A program made the translations under genes and the position numbers. A DNA stretch of 64,000 nt from Lepidonotus clava (taxonomy: Eukaryota > Annelida > Polychaeta > Phyllodocida > Polynoidae): positions 29,228,378 through 29,292,377 of the forward strand of contig OW387139.1 of NCBI GenBank assembly GCA_936440205.1. Reading direction: 5' to 3'. Position 1 is the first letter of the stretch; each line of letters starts with the position of its first letter. Below, piece after piece: positions 52,859-64,000 of this stretch. A model generated the notes under the pieces. The model had not been told where the DNA came from, searched no databases, and was given only the letters and a program-made list of their open reading frames with translations.

Positions 52859-53582
52859 ACATGCAGTTTAGCATATTTTACCCAAATGATATTTATTTTC
52901 TACCAGTATACCAAGGTATCTGAAAGATTAAACATTGAAAATAGTTAATCAAGCACTTTCAGTTGAAACTGCCAGTTTCTATATTCAAGTTAATAACTTG
53001 GGATAAACAGGTGAGAGGAGTTTTGTTACCGGGAAGGCAAATTGACAAAGCAATGAAAATTCAAAGACAGTGAAGAAGATTAAAGTAAAAAAGTGTCCGC
53101 CTAAATGCATTGACATTTCAATAAAACAAAGTTCTGCGTAGGTGTAGCTTTAATAACCATACGTCACAAACTGTGCAACTGCATTTCCTGATCTTCTGTA
53201 GACCCAATTAAAGTGAAGTTTGAATCCTGAGATAGAAGGGCTAGGGAGTGAACTAAGAGAAAAGCTGGGCAGAAGGATATAATATACAGACAATAATGGA
53301 GTGGTCGTAGTCGATTCGCTTATTCTACTCTCACCGGCGGGTACTCGGGCTTCGTCGTCCACGATTACATTTGGTGCCGGCAGCAAAACAATCGCACAAG
53401 TGCGCGGGAATGATGCCCCTAAATGGAGATGATCTAATATTGGCGGTGGTCGTTGTGGGTGAAGAGACCCGCCACCGGCGACGGTCCTTATGTGGGTACA
53501 GGCACACGCACCCCCAAGGACGTTATACAACAAAGGTCCAACCATGCACCAACTGTAACAAAGATGTACTGATATGCATGTA

Positions 53583-53649
53583 ATGTATGTATGTATGTAT
53601 GTATGTATGTATGTATGTATGTATGTATGTATGTATGTATGTATGTATG
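53583..53649. repeat. (ATGT)n microsatellite, about 17 copies
   Basis: An essentially perfect ATGT tetranucleotide array of about 67 bp in intron 1, about 1.3 kb from proposed exon 1. Its length and purity suggest that it is young and probably polymorphic. Confidence 0.97.
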
Positions 53650-54916
53650 AATGTACACTAGTTTATAGGTGAACATGTAATCGAGGCACAGTTGACCAAC
53701 AAAATGAAGCCACATGGGAAGCCATTTGGAAGCCACAGTAGAAGTCAAGCGTGAAGTCCATTTAAAAGAGAAAAAATGGAGGAATAGAACAGAATGTGCA
53801 TAATAGGTTATTTATTGTTTATCATATAATTTCCCTTTAATAGATACCTTATACATGTAACATTGCCATAGGCGATAGCAGAGAAAAGGCCGTACAAGTA
53901 TGATCAATATCTTGCATATAAATTTATATGAACATCAAAGGACACTGACGTGACACGCGACCAATGTGAAAAAAGGTACGATCCAAGGCATAGCTGGCAA
54001 TATACCAAAACGCTTTCATAGGCAGCCAAGTGACAGCCCTCGGTGATACTCGCAGGGATAACCCTTAGCATCGACATCGGCGAGTTCATACTTCATAATC
54101 GCATCTATTGATTTCTTATCGCGTCTCCAACTTCTGCCAACAGCACCTCCACTCCTTGCCAACACTGTCACCGAATGCGAGAATTCCCGTCTCATACTTG
54201 GCAATTCATCCCCGTACCATTTACTTTGCTTAAAAAAAGATGACCTTCTTCACACTTCGCTGGTTCCCTATTGTTTGAAATATTGATATGTCTACGGCAA
54301 TTCTCTTAGTAAACAACCTTGACGCATGCGCATTCGAAGTTATCACTCACACGAGTCTCACTTTTGGAGTGAGTGTCGGAAATGCAGGGTAATTATTCTT
54401 TTTGCATAGATCTAGATGTACGTAAAAGGACATAAAATTCAATACTCTCTATTTTCTTTGACATTTAAGTTAATGAATTGCAAATATGAATGTTGGTTTA
54501 GATAAATCTTAGGGCCTGCATTGTAGGCTACTTTGACTGTTTAGCACAAGCATGTGTTGCTGATACTGGCATAGACACGTGCTGAGGGGCACTAAAGAAG
54601 GGAGGGGATAGGCATCTGTCGTTATAAATGAGTCGTTTTCAATTGAGTATTCCATTATAAGCCGTTATCTTTTTAAACACCGGCTGGTGGCGGGCGGGAC
54701 GGGGAGGAAGGCAATGAAAACAATCGATTCCTACTAGGGGAGCACCATCACTCAGCACTGCTGGTGACGGGGGAATCAAGGCAGACCGTCTTAGACTCTG
54801 GGTGGGGCGCCGCAGGGGGACAGCTTAGATATAGGACAAGATTAAGACTAGACTTTTGTTTTTTATGGGGGGGGGGGGGATGGAGAGCAGGCCGGAGCCT
54901 GGGGTAAGATACTCAC

Positions 54917-54983
54917 TGATCAGACAGAAGAGCGTGCCCACGGCCACCAGCACCACTTGGTACAGCTCGTCCGGGGTAGCCAT
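54917..54983 (-). CDS. nAChR subunit, proposed coding exon 1 (signal peptide)
   Basis: Proposed first coding exon. The ATG (complement of 54981-54983) has a strong initiation context, A at -3 and G at +4. It opens 22 codons beginning MATPDELYQ and then a hydrophobic core (VVLVAVGTLFCLI), followed by a GTGAGT donor at 54916. One base is left over, so the intron is phase 1. This matches the phase needed by the acceptor of exon 2 at 24523, and from memory nAChR genes often have a signal-peptide exon ending in phase 1. Joined to exon 2, the split codon reads Asn and the chain runs [13 protein letters not shown], where V-G-A is an acceptable signal-peptidase site. Odd points: the N-terminal region is acidic rather than basic, and the partner exon lies 30 kb away. 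The link is inferred from phase, position and hydrophobicity, not from homology. The exon could belong to another transcript. Confidence 0.58.
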
Positions 54984-56080
54984 CCTGGAGCAGCACGCCG
55001 CGTGTCCCCTTCTCCAGTGCCTCTCTTCACTGAGTTCCCACCAGGACAATATTGATATCACCGCGGGGGCCTTCTTTTTCTGCACTTAGAGAGAGTTGTG
55101 TGTAGCCTGGTTGAGATATCCCAAAGTAGTATTGTACTTTACCCGGCGTAGTTGTTGCTATTGGACGTGAAGGCGGGTTCGCCCAGTGTCACTAGGCAGC
55201 GTCCATCCCCGGCCAGTCGGTCGGGGGGAGATGAAGCAGGAGGAGGAGGAGCGATGGGAGGGGAGAAGTAAGTGTAGATGAATCTCCATGTCCTCTGTTG
55301 CCGGCGTCAGGCGGTCCCGGCCCCGGCTGTGTGGATGCTCTAGGTCCGTTCTCCCTCGGCCTTCCGAGCCCGGCCAAAACGACACGGCCGCCACGCCGGA
55401 GTGCACATCGCCATACTACGATTGATCGTCACTGCCCGGAGAATGCTCGACCAAATTAAATATTGTTCGATTGGTCGCCAAGACGAGCATGTCGGACCAG
55501 CTGCTGGCCGCCGAGTTAACTCACTTAGAAAGTAATACAAGCGAATAATACATCCTATTACCGGCGCCTTGTCAGTCCAGATATCGTTAGCGGTGCCACA
55601 CTCCCTCCGCGACCTCCAAAACTCGGACGTCTCACGAGGTCTCACGAGAACTCACGAGACCGCCCAACTATTGACAACGCGCATGTCCCCGGCGCAGTCG
55701 GCTGTTCATTTCCGGTCTAGAGGAGAGGGTGTCTAGGAGTTCCCCTCTCGGCAGAAGTTGTAGAACTGGGTTGGCCGGCTGCTGGGTGATAAACAGCCCA
55801 GTCATGCGGGCCCAGCTGCTGCTGCTAGTCCTGCTGGAGTAGTAGTGGTCGTTGGAGGCGTCCTCGCCAGGTTCTGCTCTGGCCACTCGGCCCTGGAGGA
55901 AGCAACTGGCGGCAGCAGAGAGAGGCGGCCTCCAGCAGCCCATGTGATAGCGGTGCCAGTGTCGGCGGTGGTGGCAGAGGCCGCTGGGGGACGGGGGATG
56001 GCTGAGTGGCTGGATGGGCCGACTGCTGCGACACACCCTCTCTCATCAATAGATACCCAATAGTGGCCTTTGACACACGA
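54984..56080 (-). promoter_or_regulatory. GC-rich 5' flank / putative promoter of the nAChR gene
   Basis: GC- and CpG-rich DNA immediately upstream of the proposed ATG, the richest stretch on the right side of the window. No TATA box is obvious at a sensible distance, and no transcription start can be placed. It contains three tandem 10-bp CTCACGAG units at 55631-55660. Open frames on both strands here (for example 55668-56036) are low-complexity and look like by-products of high GC. An untranslated 5' exon could lie here. Confidence 0.4.
55631..55660. promoter_or_regulatory. Three helically phased CTCACGAG units in the 5' flank
   Basis: CTCACGAGGT, CTCACGAGAA and CTCACGAGAC follow each other exactly every 10 bp, about 650 bp upstream of the proposed ATG. 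The unit differs from the TCTCGCGAGA promoter motif by a CG-to-CA change, as deamination would give. A regulatory role is inferred. Confidence 0.35.
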
Positions 56081-59000
56081 TGCCAACCGACAAAAGTAGT
56101 GGGGTCAGTGCCGGGCTAAGCGCACAGAGTTGGCGTCTAGGCACAACCCTTCGATGTGTCCCTGTGGTCCCAGTGGTCGGTCCAAAACACTGCGGGATGC
56201 GCATGTTACCACCTAAAGGGGCTTTAAGTACGGTGACAACAAAGCATAGACTTAACACATAGTGAATAGTTATGTTTTCTACAGTTTTGTAACAATGCAA
56301 TTGACGTACACATGCCTATGATTTTAGCGTGATTTTCATATAGATTGAAATATCAGACTATAGAAACCGGTTAGAAATTCTCAGACCATCATCAGATCAT
56401 AGTTATTAAGTTTGACAGTGTAGCTAAACTTTGGTTTGGTCCTTGTGTTATATAACCATAGATATAGACACCTCTTAAAGTCTTATTGCGCAGCTTTCTT
56501 TCACATTTTTACTTTGCTAAAAAGCTTGCTTAAGCAAAGTGCATGAATTTGCCTTCCCTCACTCATCTAAATCCATAGATTCATTTTCCACAGAATCGCC
56601 AACACACGATAATAATTTCATTTCATGAAACCAATCGGCTCAGAGCTGATGGACGCTCATGCGGGTGCCATTAACATATGATACTTTTTCGCTTATGATT
56701 AATCGGTTCCACACTTTACCATGATTTCCACTTAACACCAAATGGGGTGCGCAATACATTGTCACATTTGGGTTCCAAAATCATTTCCCTCCTACATAAT
56801 AACCCTTTTAAGCGCCTGCCATATTAGTCACATGGCCTCTCCCTCAACGGTAGCCGTGTACCATGTGCCCAATGGTCATTAAGGGACTTAAGGGGACCGA
56901 AAAGGGCGCATGTGCGCAATTTCACCAACATGCCTCACATATTTAGTCAATGAAACTGAAAGATATTCACGTCATTATTTTGATATTTTACTAACACGTG
57001 CATTGAAACATGTTCTCCATGATTTGTTAATTTCATTGAACCGTGTTGCGAGACATAATCAGAAATAGATACTATGTAATGATTGTACATAGTACTGTTT
57101 CTTATATTTTTTACATATATATATATATAAACATGACCATTTTTTTTATTCCCTTGAGACCCATGTATGCAGTACAGCTAGCCCGATTGATATAAATCAC
57201 AAGGAAACCCTCGATCTTCGCAATAATTCAATAAACATGAATTCTTGATGTAATCGGGATTTTGCATGACTAGCGAGCATTTGTAATATCATTGAAAAGA
57301 GTGATACTGATATCACATTATATATTAAAAACACATAAAATCTAAATACACACTATTTAGATAAAGGAATATGTTGTCACAGTTAATGTCTTATAACTAA
57401 TTTATGCTATTTGCATTTATATCACTACGACCGCTATGTTAGATTGGGCTGCATGCATCTCCAATTTAGTGTGTTATCCCCTGACCCTTCTAATGCCACC
57501 TACCCACTCCCACGCCATTTCCTCGTAGCCTACAACAATGTCCAGCGCTCAATAATAGACACATGCGCATGACGACTGACCGGCGAATGTCACCAGTAAC
57601 CAGAAACAATTGTCCATTCTTAAGGCAGGTGGTGCTATATGGACAGGTCTCATGCATTCTTGATGACTTCTACCTAAGGACTAAGGGGACGTTAAGTTAG
57701 CGGGTCAGTCATTGTATTACCGAATACAATACTCGCCATGCCCATGTGGAAGTGGTCAGGGTGTGTCAGCTACGGTAGCACCTTACCAGCAGACCTCCAT
57801 GTGAACTCCGTGCATGTCTGTCGTAGTAACAAGAATATTACTTCTAGATTACAGTTATATGACTAAATTAAGTCACTATGCTTGCAACATAGACTTTGTA
57901 ATATTAGGGTGTGTACTTTTTTTTATTACATTAACACTGATTAACCTGATAACACATATTTCAAAATTAGCCTGTACACACATATGCGATAGTGATAGTT
58001 ATAGTGATATGTGAGTATGTCGCCTGGAATACATAGTAGGCATGCACAGTCTACCCTGATAGAGAAAAAGCTTCCCTCCAGAATGCTAAGGCATCGCCAT
58101 CAGGGAATGTTGCCTATTCAACACACATTCCAAAGCACATCATACGACCACTAGACACCCATAAGCCATCCTCAAACAAGACTCTGACCACATAACACAA
58201 TGTCCCCACAAACCCATTCACCAACAGACTGCTCCTAGAATCATTCCCAACTCTCCCCAAGGACCCAACTACAAGACCACGATCCGTCCACCACTAATAC
58301 GACCACCCTCGGTTCAATAAGGTAGCTCTCATCTCGTCACAGCACGCCGCTAACACTCCGCTGTTTTTTTCCAGGTCCATTAGCTGTCGATGGACAAGGA
58401 GCCCATGGAACACCAGCCGCTGTCCTCTGCCAACCCACCATATTCACAACCACTTCGTCCTGCTGGGGCTTATAAGACGCACCGTGTTTTCTAGTGCCAG
58501 GTAACGCCAGGGTTGGATTTTTAACATTGGATCCGTGAAGAAACCGACGTCAAGACGTGAAATAAGGTAGGCCAGGCCCTGGAGCTGCCACAGGAGACTT
58601 GATCAGCTCCTGCCCCTGGCCTCTCCCCAATCTCCTCCCCTAAACACCTGCAGGGCCGCCGGGCCCAAAGCCCTCTGCGCCACATCAAGTACCTGGCCTC
58701 TCCATCTCTAATCCCACTCCAGGCCCACGTGAAGGAGGTTCCTCCAGGGCTTTGTCGCGTGGAGAGGACTGTGTCTACCTGACCCACGGTATTCCTACAT
58801 TAATTGGCCACCGGCAAAGGCATTGCTGGTGGCGGAAGGAACGTTCTCTCAAACTGAAAGGGCTGGGATACTCTGGAACATACCGTACGCATGATAAATG
58901 AATCTATTGCAGGGATGTATCAAAGACCGCACGGGCATAATTTTTTCTAGAACTATAAACGTATTATCTTGCAAGCAATTGCAGATTTTCCATGCTTAAT

Positions 59001-61004
59001 AAATATTAATGCTAAAGGAAAATGTTTAATGCTGTATCTTCAATTAAATTATTTTGACTTTTTTAAACATTTGACTTCACTGCTTCAATTGCTCTCACAA
59101 TACAACTTTAGTTCCTCATATGGGGACACCGACATTCAACATTGGAGGACATAGTTCGTGTAGTGATCTTATTCATAATTAGTATTCTGTACCTTGCAGA
59201 GAAAAGCAAATGAAATGTGTTTATAGATGCCCTTATGTCTAGGGAGTAAAACGCTTAGGAAAACGAGGATTTGACTTTATACGTAAATACAGAAAATTGT
59301 TCCTTTTGTGTAATCGTCTACAGATAACAAAATACATGACCAACAATGAAAATTTACATTCAATGATTTCCAAATAATTATACAAATATAAATAAGTATA
59401 ACCTAAAACAACACAGTGGTTGAAAACAATCTAGCACAGCCATCTTGGCCTTCTAATATGATTATCATTTTAGCATGATATTGTAGGATATTGTAAACAG
59501 ATGTATTTGCTGATACATAGCCTCCTCTATGATTTAGAGCGTGGGAGGACTAGCAACACATACATGCTGTCGTGACCAAGTCAGAGCCCGCCCAGCGCTC
59601 AAACGTTGTTAGACGTAATCAAAAATCAATAGATCTTTCTGTGGCGCGGTTAAGGTGATAAAGAAGGAAGCCTCATCCACTGCTCGCTTCAATAAGTGCG
59701 TGCCTCAGCAAACCCCCTCTTAATATGAATAGTCGAAGAAAGAACATGTTTTTCAAGGTCTTTCAGTTCGTGTCTATCGAGCTTACAGTATTAAAGAATT
59801 CTTTACTTTCCGAAGTAGCATCCAAGGAAAACCATTGTTGTGTGCAAACAATTGATGCATTTTAAACAGTTTCCGGCAACATAAGAGCTTTAAACTAAAC
59901 ATATCTGAATATGAGCCACACCTAGAACAAGTCAGGCATGAGAGGTGGATGGATGGCACAGGAATGGAAAGGTCAATGTCCATATGACAACAGGTCGACC
60001 AGATGAATGCATTGCGCAAGCTCCCACTCCTATGATGCATGCCGGGAAATGATTAGGTGGCCATCGTTATACTATTAGTGACACCCGACCGCTGGTCGAC
60101 AAGCCGGGGCCCAAGGACCAAGTCGCAACTCTGGGGGACAGACCCACCAATTCTCAGAGAAAATCGTTGCCATGGCAACTGGATGAAATTCACTGATTGA
60201 GTGGAGCGATGTCGGCTGGCGGCTCCTGGTGATAGGCGGTGAGCAAAACTTGATGTGGGCCGCCGCCGCCGGCCGTTAGAACCAGTATGGGCGCCCGATC
60301 GATCCGGGGCTCCATTGCACCGCGGCGCGATGGCGTCTCCAGAGGGTGTGCGGAGAATGGGTGCGTGAGGCTGGAAAAGGGACCAAGTCTGGGGCTGGTT
60401 GCTTGGTTGGTTCACAGGGGCTGGGAATGCTGGAGGCCCGAGTTTGGAGGAAATAATTCAAGGATGAAGATTGTCTGAAGAGCGGTGGGAGAGGGAGCAG
60501 GGGTAGGAAAGAAGGATGGGGGTACTATTGACTACATTGTAGTTGGAGGTATTGTCGAGAAAGGTTTAGCTATTCTTTTGTTTATTTTATTTTCACTGTA
60601 TTGCCAAACACATTCTATTAGATGAAAGGAATCAGTCTAAAGATAGGACTAGAGATATACAGTATATGATATCTAATTCATGGGGCTAATTGGTGCATCG
60701 AAACGATAATGGAAATGAAGAGATCATTTTCACTTTCAACATTATGCAATTTCAAGCTATCATTCACCGATATGATTTAGCCTTTGTCCCATTCAAACAT
60801 CACGGACAGGAAAGCTGAAGGAATAACGAGCCGAGCGACGTGTGTGATCTATGGTTCCACTCCAATGCCTTAGCAAGAAAAAAACCTGCGAGAGCAATTA
60901 ACAAAATTGCCATTGGGCAGAAAGTCAATAACAATAGGAATATCAATTCAGTTGCCGGGCGCGAGATAGTCAAATTATGTTACCATCGCGCTATCCAGAT
61001 CGTA

Positions 61005-61128
61005 CCGGAAGTGGTGAGGCAGAGACGCCCGGTGAAGAACAGAAGGGACGATGACGCCCCCTAGTGTCCGCATTGTGCAAACACCAATAAGCAGATCACG
61101 TCTCGTCGCGGGTCTCGCGGCGGCGAGA
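61005..61128. promoter_or_regulatory. ETS, CTCF-like and TCTCGC palindrome group upstream of the gene
   Basis: CCGGAAGTG (61005-61013) is followed by CGCCCCCTAGTG near 61055-61066, close to the CTCF core in reverse orientation. An inverted repeat TCTCGC-GGCG-GCGAGA follows at 61113-61128, related to the TCTCGCGAGA promoter motif. The setting is locally GC-rich about 6 kb upstream of the proposed ATG. It could be a promoter of a neighbouring gene or a boundary element. Confidence 0.35.
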
Positions 61129-63426
61129 TCAGACGCCATTGCGAACAGCAAGTGACAATGCAGTCAATCCAGGGCCACCAGGGAGGTTGGGGATGAGGTG
61201 GAGGTGGGCAAAAAGGCCTCTTTTAGCTCTGGTCTGGTGTAGAGGGAATAATCTATTCGGTCACCAGTATACTATCGGAGTTGTGCACTTGCACATCATT
61301 TACATCTAATTAAGTTAAATGTATTATTTATCTATAGTCACTTTTGATTATAAAATGCAGCATCAATAACCTGTTTGAAGTTTGGTTTCACAATTTTATT
61401 GGATCTTAGAAATGAGGACATTATGACCAAGTGGTAGAAAATGGTACTCCGTGCAGTCTCATCCTACGGACACACAGTCATACAAAACATACAGAGGAAT
61501 AAACCAACTGAAAGTTGTGTGGATTTGATTTATAAAGAATAAGTTGCCCATGTGTTTTGAGGTCTTTTCGATGGAAGTAAACCTCAATTTATTGATGGGA
61601 CCTCAATCCAATTTTACATCTCCTAAAGTTGCTATTAGTCTGATTGAGATCTATGATATCTTCATGTGTTACCAGGAAATGAATGTCGCAGGACGATGTA
61701 CTTCTTAGACAACCATTTGGAATGTTGTATATAGTCAGGATGAGTATCATATCATAGATTGTATAAGTATGTGGATATGTCTTTAAGTTTTCATAGTTCA
61801 CTGAACAGACCATAGCATTGAGAGAAGAACCAACCTCTCACCTGGGCAGAACCGACATCTGATTAGCAGCTCTAGAGATATATAACTTGCTAACAGTGCC
61901 AACCTTACAGAAATCATGGCTTCTATCAGTGGGATATGAACAATGTGTTCTAGATTTGAATTCACTCGTCTTTTTCTATTAGAGGTAACTACCACATAAA
62001 AAAGACAGCTTGTCACAAAGAGTGAAACGTGTTTGCTGAGATGAGCATGGACTCCAACATATCAAATTTGAAAAGAATAGATACCAACGTGTACATATTA
62101 ACATAAGAAGTAATATGGTGTTTTGATATCCCGATTCTCCGGAACTTAGAACACATTAGAATTAAGAGCTCACTTAAAATCAAAATCTGCAAAACAAGTT
62201 GATCGGTAGGTGAGTCTTCACGTACATTTGGTGAAGCGAAGGCATTATAGTAGGAGTTACAATCCATTTGACAGTCTACCCCTAACTTCGAACTAAGTAA
62301 AAGAAGACGTCAACAAATTAACACGAACTAAGGCAAACAAGGCGTCAGGAATGATGGTGTAGACTTAAAGTAGACGAGTTTTCGATGTGAGCAAACTAAC
62401 ATGACCAGACAGCTACACTGGCCGCGCTCGTTTTGCAGATTATACACTAACACCCCAATCTAGCCGACACCGCCCTCCCTAACGCAGATATCATCGGGAC
62501 TTACCATCCTACGCCAGACGTGGCCAAATAGCAGGCTTTAGCAGCAGTCCGCCCTGCTTCACACCACGTCAGGCCGCCTTGCATAATATACCGTTAGGCG
62601 CGGCCGGGAGATGGTTTTAGGCACGTTATCTGTAGATTGCAGGGCCGTTTACTTGGCCGTCAACACAGCTCGATAAGGGGGCTCCATACTGCTAGATATC
62701 GCCACATCAGAGGCAGATTAATTACAAGGAGAAATGAGAGGTCTAAGATGACGGGTGTAGGCTAGAGATAATTAGATAAATGAATGTAAGGCAAGGTTGC
62801 TTTTCGGTGTGTAATTAGGTGGCGTTTCAGTATAGCACCTTATCCAGGGAGTTTACACATGTAACTTCCGAGAATAACAATCTAGCAATAGCTACTGAAT
62901 TTTGAAATGTCGGTAACACCACTGTAGGTTGGACGTTAGGGACTACGGGTATTTTGATAAGAATGTTTTTATTGTGTATACTAAAGGAGTCATTCATGAA
63001 TGCATACTGACCCCACTCTCTTGAAGGAATCGTCGCCCTTGTAGTCAATAGAAATTGATGAAACAAAGAAAACTATCATTTTAATTTTATGAATGGAAGA
63101 TGGCTTGTTCACAGGTCGGATCCTTCTTATCTAATTAACAGTTTCTGAATGTGACTCCGTGATTATAGAATAGAAAAAAAAGCGGGCGATTATTATCTCC
63201 GCCTTCCCACTGTACCCTTGCATTATGTCAGCGGTTCTTCTACACAATAAAAAGAACTTACCCCTGGCTCCCACATTAATTAGATTTTCTTCTTTTTAGA
63301 ACGTTTACTGTTGAGCAGAATCAGGAAGTCGCTTATCACAATGCCGTATACTCTAACGTTTTCCGATGATTCTTGTTCAATTTAAAGAAAAAAGTTGGAA
63401 TTATCTGATTATAGACGTTGTGCACA

Positions 63427-63466
63427 TGACGTCACATCTACAACATTTTGCTGGCCGCCATATTGG
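63427..63466. promoter_or_regulatory. Consensus CRE plus YY1 site
   Basis: A full palindromic CRE, TGACGTCA (63427-63434), lies 19 bp before a near-perfect YY1 site, GCCGCCATATTGG (63454-63466). The pair is promoter-like. No gene was recognised nearby. Confidence 0.35.
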
Positions 63467-64000
63467 TGATCAGTGCAAAGGCTTCATTATTTGCAACTGT
63501 GAAACATTAAAAATGAAATATCTGTGCCACATTTACTTGAGATGATCCCTGGATCATAATCAACAATTTCTATTGCTTATAATTATGCTCAATAATTGTA
63601 ATAGCCACATGTATATGGTCATGATCACCAAAAGTGATCACGTGACGACGTCCGTACAAGGTCTAGGCCTATATCTCATAAAAGGTATAAAAACTTGTAT
63701 CGGCAAAGGTATTTAAATGTATAAATGAGGAATTATGGAATGAAAGTATCGAAAGTGTTCTATGCTATGACTTGAATGGAATTGTATTTAATATCAATCA
63801 TGTGTCAGAACGGCCGGAGATGTGAATTCAATTCTGGAGGAGAGAGACGAGCAGCGCACCATGGTGGAGCTCTAGCATCCATTGTTTGTTCACGCCATGT
63901 TAATTTGTGTTACATAAAAGCGTCATACTTATTGCAGAAAGTGTTGTGATATCTAAATTGTGGGTACATGTAACATACTATCCGCAATATATCTCGTTTT

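Larger units (their letters stand above)
24523..54916 (-). other. Intron 1 of the nAChR gene (30.4 kb)
   Basis: Runs from the GTGAGT donor of proposed exon 1 to the CCTCACAG acceptor of exon 2; it depends on exon 1 being correct. No convincing exon of another gene was recognised inside. It alternates AT-rich stretches with GC-rich islands (approximate positions 24.5-25.7, 28.8-29.5, 31.9-33.0, 35.2-35.6, 38.6-39.95, 40.4-41.1, 42.0-43.2, 43.7-44.1, 44.5-45.0, 45.6-46.0, 48.0-48.95 and 51.85-52.3 kb). It also holds an inverted-repeat element at 52518-52858, a weaker candidate at 26952-27959, microsatellites and a 13-base G run at 54867-54879. AT-rich parts such as 29.6-31.8, 33.2-35.1 and 49.0-51.0 kb show nothing else I can name. 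Confidence 0.6.
56081..64000. other. Upstream DNA without a recognised gene
   Basis: No exon was recognised on either strand. GC-rich patches lie at about 58.3-58.8, 60.05-60.5, 60.85-61.2 and 62.4-62.7 kb in an otherwise AT-rich sequence, with a short (AT)n run at 57114-57128. The plus strand at 58130-58330 is C- and A-rich and G-poor. Promoter-like motif groups at 61005-61128 and 63427-63466 are listed separately. The rest shows nothing I can support. Confidence 0.6.

Noticed and set aside
54946-54968. REST/RE1-like match over the proposed first exon
   Set aside because: Only the left half (CAGCACCA) fits well; the right half has an insertion and mismatch, and the sequence is explained by coding for the signal peptide.
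1-64000. CRISPR arrays, bacterial operons, tRNA and rRNA genes, LTR or capsid-bearing elements, LINE reverse transcriptase
   Set aside because: None seen by eye on either strand; the sequence is animal intronic and intergenic DNA.

Overview
This is eukaryotic genomic DNA, almost all of it non-coding. No operons, long ORFs, tRNA or rRNA genes are visible. Three short minus-strand exons of one very large gene are readable. They encode the start of a nicotinic acetylcholine receptor (nAChR) subunit. The peptides [22 protein letters not shown] and DEKNQIMTTNVWLTQ closely resemble the alpha1-4 class of protostome neuronal nAChR subunits as I recall them. The large introns and the WLTQ ending of exon 3 lean towards a spiralian (mollusc- or annelid-like) animal. 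The phylum is an inference; a non-vertebrate bilaterian is well supported.

Layout, in the direction of the gene (right to left). 64000-56081 is upstream DNA without a recognised gene, with two small promoter-like motif clusters (61005-61128 and 63427-63466). 56080-54984 is a GC-rich 5' flank. 54983-54917 is the proposed first coding exon, carrying the signal peptide. 54916-24523 is intron 1 (30.4 kb). 24522-24371 is exon 2, the N-terminal part of the ligand-binding domain. 24370-8386 is intron 2 (16.0 kb). 8385-8341 is the 45-bp exon 3, carrying the loop D tryptophan. 8340-1 is the start of intron 3. The rest of the receptor (Cys-loop, loop C, four membrane helices) lies beyond position 1.

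The introns hold several non-autonomous DNA transposons: 9743-10068, 22158-23058, 52518-52858 and a weaker candidate at 26952-27959. They also hold a 65-bp and a 36-bp minisatellite, simple repeats, a 96-bp dispersed repeat pair and many GC-rich islands in an AT-rich background. The islands share an over-represented 9-mer, GAGCAGCTC: at least 13 copies where about 0.5 is expected. It is the most unusual regulatory-looking signal here. The cleanest structural observation is a TA-flanked inverted-repeat element inside one 65-bp minisatellite unit; removing it with one TA restores the 65-bp period exactly. No retrovirus-like or capsid-bearing element was recognised.
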